Positions 1-8,883 of a stretch of DNA of 64,000 nucleotides are shown in pieces; position 1 is the stretch's first letter, and the number at the start of each line of letters is the position of its first letter. Made by a program: the position numbers and the translations under genes. The stretch comes from JACCSI01 sp963815285. Lineage in GTDB: Bacteria; Acidobacteriota; Vicinamibacteria; Vicinamibacterales; UBA2999. Under the pieces are notes generated by a model. It was not told the DNA's origin, searched no databases, and saw only the letters and a program-made list of their open reading frames with translations. The stretch covers positions 174,559 to 238,558 of the forward strand of contig CAWFGB010000003.1 of NCBI GenBank assembly GCA_963815285.1. The letters run 5' to 3'.

Positions 1-232
1 TCTGGCGATCGTCCTTCCACTTCAGAGCCCCACGCAGCAGCCATAGACCGAGGCCTTGCGACAGCGTCAGCAGGTTGCCCGGCCGGCTGACGGTCACGAC
101 GGTCGGCATTCGATTCACCACAACGAACGACGGATCCCTGTCGGCTTCTGCGTCGAGACGTTCGACCAACGCATCGAACAGCGCCGCCCGCAGGGCGTCG
201 TCGCTAAGCTGTGTCAAGTCGAACAACGACAT
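1..232 (-). CDS. Hypothetical protein, N-terminal part (runs off left edge)
   Basis: An open frame starts at an ATG at 232 and stays open for 77 codons to the window edge. It begins MSLFDLTQLSDDALRAALFD and has an amphipathic acidic N-terminus followed by a segment with the pattern VNRMPTVVTVSRPGN. No convincing ribosome site precedes the ATG. Codon third positions are G/C rich as in neighbouring genes, which supports coding, but I do not recognise the family. The C-terminus lies outside the window. Confidence 0.45.
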   Translation of the reverse strand, partial: MSLFDLTQLSDDALRAALFDALVERLDAEADRDPSFVVVNRMPTVVTVSRPGNLLTLSQGLGLWLLRGALKWKDDRQ

Positions 233-674
233 CTTGGGTATCTCTGCTCGATTTGCCGGGGTCATCCACCAGTTTGCGGTGCAAGAGCCGACGCGGCAAT
301 GGTTTTCTTCTGGAGATGAGCACAGTTTTTCCCTCGACTGCTTGACATGTGACCATTTGGTCAATCTGGGATGCGATCCACCACGCCGGAGTGGACGGCG
401 AAATATGGCAATCGCGGATTGGCCGAGTCCGATCTCCGTCCTGGCGGGGCCTACCGCGGATGCGCCACGCCGGAGATGGTGTCGATGGGCATGCCCGAGG
501 TCGCGATAGCGCGAGGTCGTGGAGAGCGATCCGCCGAGGCTGGTGCAGACGTATCGGTTCCTGTTCAACGAAGGCACGAAGGCCGAGGGCGCGTGATGGC
601 ACCCCTGGGGAGCGGCGTGCCGCTCACCGTTCCTCAGGGTTCCTCACCTCCTCACTGAGCCGCGCGGGTTTATC
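233..674. other. Intergenic stretch without a supported gene
   Basis: Several overlapping frames are open here on both strands, but their translations are arginine/proline-rich and mutually overlapping, as expected for high-GC non-coding DNA. I see no motif, RNA gene or strong hairpin. Confidence 0.4.
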
Positions 675-683
675 GTGCGTGGC

Positions 684-1199
684 ATGGAGCAATTGCTGTC
701 ACCCGCGAGTTCACGCGCTCGACGCGGTGTCGTTTTCGCGATCACGGTCGTGGGCACGCTGACGATGGCCGGGTGCGCCACCGTCGTGAACGGCCGCCAA
801 CAACACGTGCTCGTAGTTTCTGAACCACCAGGTGCGGAGGTCCTGTTGAACGGCGAATCAGTGGGGATTACGCCCGCTGACGTGCGCATGAGGCGCCGGG
901 CACCGACGGAGCTGCAACTGCAAAAGCCCGGCTACGTAACGGCGACAGTGTCCGTATCCAGAGGCGTCAGCCGCTGGGTGGCCGTGAATCTCATTTACTT
1001 CAATCCATTTGCGGCGCAAGGGATGGATTCTGTCTCGCTGTGGTTGTTGTGGGCGTCTACCTGGGTTGGAACCCTCCTCACGGTGGACTTTCTGTCCGGC
1101 GGAGCGTATGTGCGGCCTCCAGTTGTGAATGTCACACTGACACCGATAGAAGAACGGTCAGCGCCACCGCAACGGTGCCAGTTGGCGGCGTGCCGGTAG
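684..1199 (+). CDS. Lipoprotein with a PEGA domain
   Basis: A secreted lipoprotein of about 171 residues. The N-terminus has basic residues, a hydrophobic stretch and a lipobox (LTMAGC, cysteine near residue 31). It is followed by a PEGA-type segment (residues about 45-85) with the hallmark pattern SEPPGAEVLLNGESVGITP. PEGA domains are surface-associated beta modules. The C-terminal half has a tryptophan-rich hydrophobic stretch (WLLWASTWVGTLL) that could be a membrane segment. A GTG at 675 is an alternative start; neither has a clear ribosome site. The exact role is unknown; an outer-membrane or periplasmic location is inferred. Confidence 0.7.
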   Translation: MEQLLSPASSRARRGVVFAITVVGTLTMAGCATVVNGRQQHVLVVSEPPGAEVLLNGESVGITPADVRMRRRAPTELQLQKPGYVTATVSVSRGVSRWVAVNLIYFNPFAAQGMDSVSLWLLWASTWVGTLLTVDFLSGGAYVRPPVVNVTLTPIEERSAPPQRCQLAACR

Positions 1200-1207
1200 C
1201 GATGTAC

Positions 1208-1567
1208 TCAGAAGAACCAGCGCAACGGTGGTCGCCGGGTCGCCGCGGGTGCGGGCTGGCGGTGCGGCGGCGGCGACACGTCCGGGATCGCTTCCGCTGT
1301 GGTCTGCCCGGTGCCGCCATGCGGCTGCCGCTCGGCCGGGTCGTGCAGACGATGCAACTCGTCGATGAGGTGCGCCCGCGACTCCACCTCGGCGAGGCGT
1401 CCGGATGCAAAAAGCGACGCCTCATGCAAGAGGGCGTCCGCCTCGTCAGCCGGTAGCTGCTTCACCGTCTCGAGCGTTTGGTGACGTGAGCGAAGGAATT
1501 CCTCGATGAACGCGCGCTCGAGTTGCGCTCGAGGATCTTCCTGCGGGGGAGTGTTGAGGACGTGCAT
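1208..1567 (-). CDS. Small acidic hypothetical protein
   Basis: A 119-residue protein. The start at 1567 is chosen because GGAGG lies 5 bases upstream of the ATG; an in-frame ATG at 1597 and a longer frame upstream lack this. Residues 12-75 are charged, helix-forming and probably coiled coil (RAQLERAFIEEFLRSRHQTL). The C-terminal 40 residues are proline/arginine-rich and low complexity (SPPPHRQPAPAATRRPP). There is no signal peptide or membrane segment. It lies convergent to the upstream lipoprotein gene, with stops only 8 bases apart. Family not recognised. Confidence 0.6.
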   Translation of the reverse strand: MHVLNTPPQEDPRAQLERAFIEEFLRSRHQTLETVKQLPADEADALLHEASLFASGRLAEVESRAHLIDELHRLHDPAERQPHGGTGQTTAEAIPDVSPPPHRQPAPAATRRPPLRWFF

Positions 1568-1713
1568 AAAGGCCTCCACCGGATGGACTCTCCCCATCGT
1601 ACGCGAAATGGCCCTCTGACAACACCTCGGCAGCTCGAGCCGCCGACACCGTCGTCGGCTAATATGTGGCCCGATCCGGGGACTGCAGCTGGCCCCTGGA
1701 GAAAGGCCTTGCG

Positions 1714-2062
1714 ATGAAACTCTCGCGACGCACGCTCCTGGCCGGCGCCGCCGGTGCCCTTGCCGCAAGACATCATGCCGCGGGCCCAGGCACCGATCCA
1801 CCCCACGAAGGTACGTGCGATTGGCAACTACTGGCCCTACGCGACGACGCTCTTCGATTACATCCGCCGCGCGATGCCGCCTGACGCACCCGGATCGCTG
1901 AGCGACGACGAAGTCTACGCGCTCGTTGCGCACCTGCTGGCGTGGAACCAGATCATTGCCGCCGATGCGGTGATGGATGCCGCGTCGCTGCCCAAGGTCC
2001 GCATGCCCGCCCGCGACTATTTCGTTCCGGACGCGCGTGGAACGGCGAAACCGAAGCCATGA
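1714..2062 (+). pseudogene. Relic joining a Tat signal peptide to the C-terminus of a sulfite-dehydrogenase-type cytochrome c
   Basis: The first 17 codons (MKLSRRTLLAGAAGALA) form a twin-arginine signal like those of SoxC/SorA molybdoenzymes. After a frame change near 1750-1800 the sequence matches the C-terminal third of the cytochrome encoded at 46786-47373: YATTLFDYIRRAMP against YAPILFDYVRRAMP, then ADAVMDAASLPKVRMP against ADAVMDQQSLPKVQMP. The molybdopterin domain and the CxxCH haem site are missing. The simplest reading is one internal deletion that removed most of a soxC-like gene and the 5' part of the next cytochrome gene, plus one frameshift. No functional product is expected. Confidence 0.75.
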
Positions 2063-2135
2063 CGCGGCGCACGCTGGGTTCCGGTCAGAACGAATCGATC
2101 GTTACGCATCATCTCGGTTTTCTGGAGGAGCACCA

Positions 2136-3188
2136 ATGACTGTCACCCGCGTTGTCGTGATCCTTGGCGCATCGGCAATCGTCCTCGGCACCGTCTCGGC
2201 GGCCAGGACGCAGGCGCCGACCGACAGCGAACGTCGTCTGGTCGCCGCGGCCGAAGCGTTTCTTTCCACGCTCGAGGCCGGGCAACGGACCAAGGCCAAC
2301 CCGCCGCTCAACCCGAAGACGCGCGCCGTGTGGTCGAACCTGCCGAGTGGCATCAAGATGCAGGTGGGGGCGACGGAACGCAACGGTCTGAAGCTCGGCG
2401 ACATGACGGCCGCGCAGGAGAAAGCAGCCTTGGACCTTCTCTCTGCAGCACTCAGCCGCGATGGATACCAGAAGGTGATGGCAATCGTGGATGCTGACGA
2501 GGTGCTCGAGCAGCGCTCCGCGCCGACGCGGCAGGCATCGTCGCAGGTGCGATTCGGCCGTCGCGAGTTCTACCTCGCGATTCTCGGGAAAGCCTCGACC
2601 GCAGACACTTGGATGCTGCAGTTCGGCGGCCATCACCTGGCCATCAACGTCAGCTCTGCCGGGCGTGCCCGCGTGTTGTCGCCTACGCACACGGGCACTC
2701 AACCGGCAACGTACACGATCGAGGGACGCACCCTGCGCCCGCTCGGCGACGAGCACGACAAGGCATTCGCGCTGGTCAACAGTCTTACCCCGGCGCAGCG
2801 GTCGCAGGCCGTGCTCGGCGTGGAGGTCCGCAACCTCGTGTTGGGTCCCGGTGAGGACGGCAAGATGATTGCGCCGGAAGGGGTCAAGGGTTCGGCCCTC
2901 ACGGACAATCAGCGCGGACAATTGCTGGATCTGATCGGCGAATGGGTGGGCATCATCGGGGACGAGGCGTCGGCAGCCAAGATGTCCGATGTGCAGGCGA
3001 AACTCGACGACACCTATTTCGCCTGGGCCGGCGCCACCGCGAAAGGCAGCAACGCTTACTTCCGCATTCAAGGGCCGACGGTTTTCATCGAGTACGCGCC
3101 CCAGGGCAACCAAGCGCCGTCCGACCACATTCATACGATCTTTCGCGACCCGAGCAACGATTACGCAACCGGAGTGTCGGCACGATGA
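2136..3188 (+). CDS. DUF3500 family secreted protein
   Basis: A 350-residue exported protein. The start follows a strong ribosome site (GGAGGAG, 6 bases upstream). The first 25 residues are a signal peptide ending near SAARTQA. The mature part matches the DUF3500 pattern as I know it: a tryptophan/proline segment after the first 60 residues (TRAVWSNLPSG), a central FYLAILG segment, FGGHHLAIN near residue 170, and a C-terminal FIEYAPQ plus DHIHTIFRDPSNDYA. Biochemical function is unknown. The following gene overlaps by 4 bases (ATGA), so the two are probably co-translated. Confidence 0.85.
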   Translation: MTVTRVVVILGASAIVLGTVSAARTQAPTDSERRLVAAAEAFLSTLEAGQRTKANPPLNPKTRAVWSNLPSGIKMQVGATERNGLKLGDMTAAQEKAALDLLSAALSRDGYQKVMAIVDADEVLEQRSAPTRQASSQVRFGRREFYLAILGKASTADTWMLQFGGHHLAINVSSAGRARVLSPTHTGTQPATYTIEGRTLRPLGDEHDKAFALVNSLTPAQRSQAVLGVEVRNLVLGPGEDGKMIAPEGVKGSALTDNQRGQLLDLIGEWVGIIGDEASAAKMSDVQAKLDDTYFAWAGATAKGSNAYFRIQGPTVFIEYAPQGNQAPSDHIHTIFRDPSNDYATGVSAR

Positions 3189-3865
3189 CGCGGATCATTC
3201 CGGCGGCAGTGGCCCTGATGGTCGTCGTGCCGATCGCCGTCGACGCGCATCGCTTGGATGAACTGATCCAGGCCTCGCGTGTCGCGGTGACGCCCCGCTC
3301 GGTAGTGGTGCATCTCGGCCTGACACCAGGCGTGGCGCTGGCGTCCCAGACCGTCATGCGGCTCGATGGTGATAGCGATGGGCGCGTCTCACCACTCGAG
3401 GCCGAAGCCTATGCTCGCACGGTGATGCGGGACCTCGACGCCCGCCTCGACGGGATCCGGCTGCCACTGTCGCTGAGGCGCGTGGAAGTACCCACCAGAG
3501 AGGAGATGCGTGAAGGCGTGGGCACCATTCGGCTGGAGTTGTCGGCAGAAACTGGCCTGCATGCGACAGGTCGTCACCTGTTCGAACTGAGCAACGGCCA
3601 CTGGCCCGAGCGGAGCGAGTACCTGGCCAATGCATTGATGCCGGACAGCGCCGAGGTGACCATTCTTCGCCAGGAGCGTGACGCGACACAGCAGCTGTTT
3701 CGCCTGCACTTCGAGACGCAGTCTCGCTCTGAGGGGACCGAGGCCGCTATGTGGCTGCTCGGCGGCATCGCGGTGCTGTTGACGCACGCGCGATGGCGCG
3801 TCGGATCACGTCAGCGGGCGAAGGCGCAACGCTCCAGGTGCCAGCCAGCCGGATCTAGAACTTGA
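3185..3865 (+). CDS. Secreted EF-hand protein coupled to the DUF3500 gene
   Basis: A 226-residue protein whose ATG overlaps the stop of the DUF3500 gene. It has a signal peptide (residues 1-20, ending VDAHR). An EF-hand-like calcium loop follows at about residues 59-70 (DGDSDGRVSPLE, with acidic residues at 1, 3, 5 and 12). A possible transmembrane segment lies near residues 183-197 (MWLLGGIAVLLTHA), after which the tail is basic. The fold resembles the extracellular N-terminal part of HupE/UreJ-like proteins, but the multi-spanning metal-transport domain is absent. It may be a truncated or stand-alone version. A calcium-dependent periplasmic role is inferred only. Confidence 0.75.
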   Translation: MTRIIPAAVALMVVVPIAVDAHRLDELIQASRVAVTPRSVVVHLGLTPGVALASQTVMRLDGDSDGRVSPLEAEAYARTVMRDLDARLDGIRLPLSLRRVEVPTREEMREGVGTIRLELSAETGLHATGRHLFELSNGHWPERSEYLANALMPDSAEVTILRQERDATQQLFRLHFETQSRSEGTEAAMWLLGGIAVLLTHARWRVGSRQRAKAQRSRCQPAGSRT

Positions 3866-4610
3866 CGTACGCGCCGACCAAAACGGGCAGCGTCCAGCGA
3901 TTGCCGACGTCATTGATGCGTTCGAAGCCGACAGTGCCAATTCCCGCCTGATCGGACAGCACCCCGCTGTATTTGATGTCGACCGTAACCTGCAGCCCGA
4001 AGTGGTCGTTCAGGTCATAGAGAATTCCCGTCCCGACCCGCCAGCTGGCTACCCAGGAATCGTCGTAGAACGGAATGGCCGACGCGGTGAACGCGCCGGA
4101 CTCCAAGTCGAGGGTGATGTCCTCGACCCGCTGATAGCCGAGCGACCCGGAAACAAAAGGCGTGGCGCGGTACACGGTGTCGAAGAAGTGTCGGTAGCCG
4201 ACGTCGATGCTCCAGCCCTGGTAATCGCTGAACTTGCCGCGCAGAGGCCGCCCGCCGATCAGCCCGACATCGGTGGTGTCGGCCTCAGACTGCTCCCAGG
4301 TCATCGCGCCAAACACCTGCGAACGTCGCGTCAGGTTATAGGCGCCGCCGACGGAAAAGATGATCGCCGCGTCGTAACGCTCGGCCCAGGTGTTGGCGTT
4401 GATTTCGGCACGGACGCCGTTGACCACGCCGATGCCGCTGCTGTTGACGGCGCCGCTGAGGTCGCCCTGAAATCCGAGCGAGCCCCAAAACATGACTTGC
4501 CCGGCGACGAGCGGATCAAGGGTCTGGGCGGAAGCCCTCGACGCCATAAGAGGAGTCGCGACAGTAACTACTAGGACGCAGACGACGGGTTTTAGAAGAC
4601 GGGGCAGCAT
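3855..4610 (-). CDS. Outer-membrane beta-barrel protein
   Basis: A 251-residue protein on the minus strand, convergent with the EF-hand gene (11 bases of 3' overlap). The signal peptide covers residues 1-29 (ending SRASAQ). The mature protein shows alternating hydrophobic/polar strands with aromatic girdle residues (WSIDVGYRHFF, TPFVSGSLGYQRV) and ends in phenylalanine (VGAYVKF), a typical outer-membrane insertion signal. Substrate unknown. The ATG at 4610 is chosen because it begins the signal peptide; the longer upstream frame is proline/arginine-rich and unlikely to be coding. Confidence 0.8.
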   Translation of the reverse strand: MLPRLLKPVVCVLVVTVATPLMASRASAQTLDPLVAGQVMFWGSLGFQGDLSGAVNSSGIGVVNGVRAEINANTWAERYDAAIIFSVGGAYNLTRRSQVFGAMTWEQSEADTTDVGLIGGRPLRGKFSDYQGWSIDVGYRHFFDTVYRATPFVSGSLGYQRVEDITLDLESGAFTASAIPFYDDSWVASWRVGTGILYDLNDHFGLQVTVDIKYSGVLSDQAGIGTVGFERINDVGNRWTLPVLVGAYVKF

Positions 4611-4853
4611 GCTTGACACTCCAGCGCGGAAAAGGCCACGGTCGCGCTCAACTGGCGCTCCACGCCAGCATGCCGGAGAACAGGAACACATTGCAAACGG
4701 CAGTGACCGCTCTGACTGGCGATGCTGAGGTTGATCGCGCTCGCCTGTTCGACCCGCGAACCGACGTGAGCCGGCGCGGCGCCTTCTAGCACATTCCCTG
4801 GCAGAGGCGAGCTCACACCCCATCGGTGGCGACATCGCCTCGGAGGGTTTGTC

Positions 4854-5561
4854 ATGACCGGTTCCGGCCACCACATTCGCATCAATACGGGCGTCCTCGC
4901 CGCCGCAGAGAAGCGCACGCTCATCTGGATCGCCGAGCGCCTTCCCCAGTGCGTCAACTCGGATCACCTCACGCTGCTCGCGCTCGTGTCGATGGCCACC
5001 GCCGGCGCGGCGTTCTGGGCCTCGCGCTTCTGGCTGCCCGCACTGGGCATCGTGATTGTCGCCCTCACGCTCAACTGGTTCGGCGATAGCCTCGACGGCA
5101 CTGTGGCGCGGGTCCGCAAGCACGAGCGGCCCCGTTACGGCTTCTACGTCGACCACGTGCTCGACATCCTCGGCATCACGCTGCTGGTCGGCGGCCTGGC
5201 GCTTTCCGGCTTCATGAGCCCCATCGTCGGGCTGGTTTTTCTCGTCGCCTACTTACTGGTCGCCGCGGAGGTGTTTCTCGCGACCGCGGTCAATGGACAG
5301 TTCAGGATGTCGTTCCTGAACATTGGCCCGACGGAGCTGCGCATCCTGCTCGCGATCGGCACCGTGATGTTGTTCGTGAGGCCGACGGTGGCGCTCTTCG
5401 GATTCGGCGACTTCCGGTTGTTCGATCTCGGCTTCGGAATCGGCGCCATCGGCCTCGTGATCGCGCTCCTCACGTCGGCAGCGCAGACGACAGCGGCGCT
5501 TTATCGCGCGGAACCGTTGCCGCGGCCGACGGAGGCGCGTTCATGCGGGTCGGCGTGGTGA
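4854..5561 (+). CDS. CDP-alcohol phosphatidyltransferase family membrane protein
   Basis: A 235-residue integral membrane enzyme. The family signature DxxDGxxAR...GxxxDxxxD is present at about residues 77-103: DSLDGTVAR, then GFYVDHVLD. All four metal-binding aspartates are retained. About six hydrophobic segments span the rest. Members transfer a phosphoalcohol between a CDP-linked donor and an alcohol in phospholipid or compatible-solute synthesis; the exact substrate cannot be told. The next gene overlaps its 3' end by 19 bases, suggesting an operon. Confidence 0.88.
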   Translation: MTGSGHHIRINTGVLAAAEKRTLIWIAERLPQCVNSDHLTLLALVSMATAGAAFWASRFWLPALGIVIVALTLNWFGDSLDGTVARVRKHERPRYGFYVDHVLDILGITLLVGGLALSGFMSPIVGLVFLVAYLLVAAEVFLATAVNGQFRMSFLNIGPTELRILLAIGTVMLFVRPTVALFGFGDFRLFDLGFGIGAIGLVIALLTSAAQTTAALYRAEPLPRPTEARSCGSAW

Positions 5562-6373
5562 CCGTAGCAATGGCGCTGGCCGTGTGGGTGTCGGGGCCGA
5601 GTGCAGAGGCGTCCGCCGGGGGACCGCAGCCGAAAACCATTGAGGCCTGGAACGCCTATGTGGCTGCGACCGAGGCGCGAATCGAATCCGAGCTGGCTGC
5701 GACCGGCCCGTTCCTCGTAAGCGACCACACGGATGACCGCGATGCCGCTCGTGACGCGATCACGAGGGGCGCCATCCCAATCGAGCCATTGTCAACTGTC
5801 GATCGCTTCGGGCGAACGCTGGAAGTACCCGGAGCGACCATCGCGCATTGGCGCGGCGCCGTGTTGCTACCCGGGGTGTCTCTCGGCTCATTGCTGCACC
5901 TGCTGCAGCATCCTGACGAGCGCGGGCCTTATCCGGATGACGTTGTGTCGCTGCGCGTACTCGATCGCGGACCTGATCGCCTGACGCTGGCAATGCGCAT
6001 GACGCGGACCAAGATCGTGACAGCGACCTACGACACCGAACACACGGCCGCCTACCGGCGCCTCGGTCCAATGCGCGCGTCCAGTAGGAGCGTCAGCACC
6101 AAGATCGTCGAAGTCGCCGACGCCGGCGCGAGCACCGAGCGCGTGCTCGCGGAGGGGGAGGATCGCGGGTTCCTCTGGCGAATGTTTTCGTACTGGCGAT
6201 ATGAGGAAGTGCCCGATGGGGTGATCGTCGAACTCGAGTCCCTCACGCTGAGCCGCGGCATCCCGATGGGGATGGGCATGATCCTGGAGCCGATGATCAA
6301 TCGGATCGCGCGTGAGTCGGTCACCCGGACGCTGGCCAGCGTGCGTCGTTTGTACTCGGGAGTGGCCAGATAG
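5543..6373 (+). CDS. Secreted protein of unknown function
   Basis: A 276-residue protein with GGAGG 7 bases before its ATG. A signal peptide covers residues 1-24 (ending AEASAGG). The body has a pattern of beta strands and one long C-terminal helix reminiscent of SRPBCC/START-like lipid-binding folds, with a repeated acidic LERV-type segment (TKIVEVADAG, ERVLAEGEDRGFLWRMFSYWRYEEV). The resemblance is structural guesswork. Its overlap with the phosphotransferase gene and the next gene 21 bases downstream suggest a three-gene envelope operon. Confidence 0.7.
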   Translation: MRVGVVTVAMALAVWVSGPSAEASAGGPQPKTIEAWNAYVAATEARIESELAATGPFLVSDHTDDRDAARDAITRGAIPIEPLSTVDRFGRTLEVPGATIAHWRGAVLLPGVSLGSLLHLLQHPDERGPYPDDVVSLRVLDRGPDRLTLAMRMTRTKIVTATYDTEHTAAYRRLGPMRASSRSVSTKIVEVADAGASTERVLAEGEDRGFLWRMFSYWRYEEVPDGVIVELESLTLSRGIPMGMGMILEPMINRIARESVTRTLASVRRLYSGVAR

Positions 6374-6394
6374 GCGGCGGCGGAGGAGCTCGAA

Positions 6395-6925
6395 ATGAGT
6401 GCACCGCAGTTACCGAGCCTGACAACGCTGGCCATCGTGCTGACAAGCCTCCTGTCCCTTCCGCCGGGGGCGTCGGCGCAGGAACGCCCTGGTCCCGTCG
6501 TCGAGGTCGCGGCCGGCGCGCTCTTGTTCGCGGACGATGGCGTGGTGACAGAGGGATTCCTGGGTGGGACGGCGCGCGTGTACGTGCTGCCGCGGGTCAG
6601 CATTGGGCCAGAGGTCGCCTACCTCGCCGGCGAGAATCACAGCCACCTGATGGTGACTGGTATCGTGACGTTCGACTTCGTCCGCCCAATCGGCCGTGCA
6701 CCCCGCCGGATCACACCCTTTGCCGTTGTCGGCGGCGGGCTGTTCCAGACTCGTGAGCAGTTTCCGAATCACGAGACGTTCACGTCGAATGAAGGGACAT
6801 TCACGGCCGGCCTCGGTGTCAGGACGCTCATCGGCGCCCACGTCATGGTCGGTGCCGAGGCGCGAGTCGGCTGGGAGCTGCATCTGCGGTTGAACGGCAT
6901 GGTTGGCGTACGCCTCGGCAGATGA
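6395..6925 (+). CDS. Small outer-membrane beta-barrel protein
   Basis: A 176-residue exported protein. The start has GGAGGAG 6-7 bases upstream. The signal peptide is about residues 1-28 (cleavage after GASAQ). The mature part alternates short beta strands with a conserved-looking ITPFAVVGGGLFQTREQF segment, as in OmpW/OprF-like barrels. It ends VGVRLGR rather than in an aromatic residue. Third gene of the operon beginning at 4854. Function unknown. Confidence 0.75.
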   Translation: MSAPQLPSLTTLAIVLTSLLSLPPGASAQERPGPVVEVAAGALLFADDGVVTEGFLGGTARVYVLPRVSIGPEVAYLAGENHSHLMVTGIVTFDFVRPIGRAPRRITPFAVVGGGLFQTREQFPNHETFTSNEGTFTAGLGVRTLIGAHVMVGAEARVGWELHLRLNGMVGVRLGR

Positions 6926-7105
6926 TCGCCCTGCCTGCCAGCCTCCACGGCCGCCATCGTGAGCCGCGATACGCGATTGAGATGTGGGCGTCCCAGCCCA
7001 ACTGGCAGGTGACCTCGCCGGTGGTCGCGCCTGCGCGGCGGACGGCGTGTGCTGCTGGCGCCCGGCCTAGGGCGCCTCTAAATCGGGACTCGGGATACGA
7101 TCGGA

Positions 7106-8752
7106 GTGATGCTTCCTGGGTGGTTGCTTGCGGCGCTGCTCTTCAGCTCCGGCGTCTCGTCGGGACAGACGGCGGGGGTTCTGCGCGTCACCGTCACACT
7201 GCCGGATGCCACGCAAGCGCCAGTGCCGATCGTCAGACATGGGCTCCTCATCAGCGACAACCCGCCGACGCGGGAACCGAGACGCGTTGCCACTGGTGCA
7301 GATGGCACTGTCGCCATCAACCTGGCACCGGGTTCCTACATCGTAGAGTCCGATCGGCCCGTCGCGTTCCTCGGCCAAGCCTATCAGTGGACCACGTTTG
7401 TGGAGGTCGTGGCCGGCCGCGATACCGAGCTCGCCTTGACGGCCCAAAACGCGGAAGTTCTTTCGACCACCGCGACCGGGCCCGACGCCATCGCCGCTCC
7501 CGTTTCGGATCCGGCCTCCCGACTGACGAAGTGGCAGTCGAGCGTGGTCACGGTCTGGTCGCCCACATCGCGGGCATCGGGCTTTGTCGTCGATGAGCGT
7601 GGACTCGTCGCCACCGATCGGAATAGCGTCGGCCGCGCGACGACCGTCGAGGTGCAGCTGTCGTCCACTATGAAGATTCCGGCGCGGGTACTCGTCGCGG
7701 ACCCCACACGAGACGTCGCGATCGTCTGGGTCGACCCGAGCATGATCGCGCGCGCGATCCCGCTCCCGCTCGTCTGCCCGCCGGCCTCATCGTCGAAGCT
7801 CGCCAACGGTAATGAGATTGAGACGATTACGCCGTCGCTTCAGGGAACGGGTGATTTGGTGCGGGGCGAGATCACGGGCTTCCATCCTCGCGGCATCGAG
7901 ACCGATTTGCGACTCTCCTTCGGTGGGACGGGTGGCCCGGTCTTCACCGCCGACGACGAAACCGTCGTGGGACTCACATCCCTGCGAGCAGACAACAACG
8001 CGAGCCGCTCCGGCGATGTGCTGGTGGTCCGGGCGGGCATCATCTGCGAGGCGATCACGGCTGCGCGGTCGAGCATTTCAGGGGCGGCACCGCCCGAGCC
8101 GACGCCGCTGCCGGTAGAGCCCGCGCGCCCATATCCGGCGAACGCGGCCACGACCTCTACGTCAGCGACGAGCGGCGCCACCACCCCGCCCGTTGCATCC
8201 TCATCGAATTTCGACGTCGCCTTCATCACGCCGAGCATCGTGCTGCGCGCGCGCGAGCGGGCAGATCGGACGGGTGGGCGCAGCGCACGTCCACCGGAAG
8301 CAGAGGCCCGCCTTGGCAGGCTCACAGATTTCGGTTCGTGGGCTGATTACTTCGCCGATCTGCCGCCAGTGCTGATCGTGCGGGTCACGCCGAAGATGGT
8401 CGAAGGTCTTTGGATGCGAGTCGCGCGAGAGGCGGCCCGTACACAGGGGGCCGCGCTACCCGCCTTTAAGGACTTCAAGACGAACTTTCTTCGCCTGCGC
8501 GCGTCATGCGGTGGCGCGGAGGTCCCGCCCATCCATCCGTTTGTGCTCGAACACACCATCGACGAGAAGCGCGTGGTTCGCGAGGGTCTGTACGTTTTCG
8601 ACCCGGAGGCCCTCGGGCCGCACTGCGGCAGCGTGACGCTGACGCTCTCGACCGAACAAGCCCCGGACAAAGCCGATATGCTGACGATCGATTCGAAAGT
8701 GATCGAGCAGATCTGGCGGGACTTCGCACCGTATCGCGCGGCCGGCCGTTAA
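7106..8752 (+). CDS. Secreted trypsin-fold pseudoprotease (HtrA-like, catalytic residues replaced)
   Basis: A 548-residue exported protein (GTG at 7106 or ATG at 7109). The signal peptide is followed by a beta-rich PEGA/carboxypeptidase-regulatory-like domain (residues about 25-115). A trypsin-like domain of the DegP/HtrA type follows (about 145-310). The motif that should carry the histidine reads GLVATDRNSVG, with Asn173 where TNxHV has His. The aspartate is kept (Asp203 in RDVAIVWVD). The nucleophile motif GNSGGP reads GGTGGP, with Thr275 for Ser. A proline/threonine linker (340-375) leads to a C-terminal domain of unknown type (380-545). Loss of both His and Ser argues for a binding rather than proteolytic role. 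Confidence 0.72.
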   Translation: MMLPGWLLAALLFSSGVSSGQTAGVLRVTVTLPDATQAPVPIVRHGLLISDNPPTREPRRVATGADGTVAINLAPGSYIVESDRPVAFLGQAYQWTTFVEVVAGRDTELALTAQNAEVLSTTATGPDAIAAPVSDPASRLTKWQSSVVTVWSPTSRASGFVVDERGLVATDRNSVGRATTVEVQLSSTMKIPARVLVADPTRDVAIVWVDPSMIARAIPLPLVCPPASSSKLANGNEIETITPSLQGTGDLVRGEITGFHPRGIETDLRLSFGGTGGPVFTADDETVVGLTSLRADNNASRSGDVLVVRAGIICEAITAARSSISGAAPPEPTPLPVEPARPYPANAATTSTSATSGATTPPVASSSNFDVAFITPSIVLRARERADRTGGRSARPPEAEARLGRLTDFGSWADYFADLPPVLIVRVTPKMVEGLWMRVAREAARTQGAALPAFKDFKTNFLRLRASCGGAEVPPIHPFVLEHTIDEKRVVREGLYVFDPEALGPHCGSVTLTLSTEQAPDKADMLTIDSKVIEQIWRDFAPYRAAGR

Positions 8753-8843
8753 GGCGCGGCCGAACAGCCCGCCTCCTTCGGGGCTGGGCACCGACTGCTG
8801 CGAGCGACCAATAACCAGGTCATCTGGACTCTAGAACAACTGC

Positions 8844-8883
8844 TTGACATCGGAGCCATTATTTGTTCATTATTTAAGAAGAA
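8844..8883 (+). promoter_or_regulatory. Promoter of the padR-like gene with a direct repeat
   Basis: A consensus -35 box TTGACA (8844-8849) is followed after 18 bases by CATTAT (8868-8873), a fair -10. The octamer CATTATTT occurs twice, at 8857-8864 and 8868-8875, an 11-base period (one helix turn), and the second copy covers the -10. This AT-rich block stands out from the surrounding DNA and is a candidate autoregulatory operator. Confidence 0.55.
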
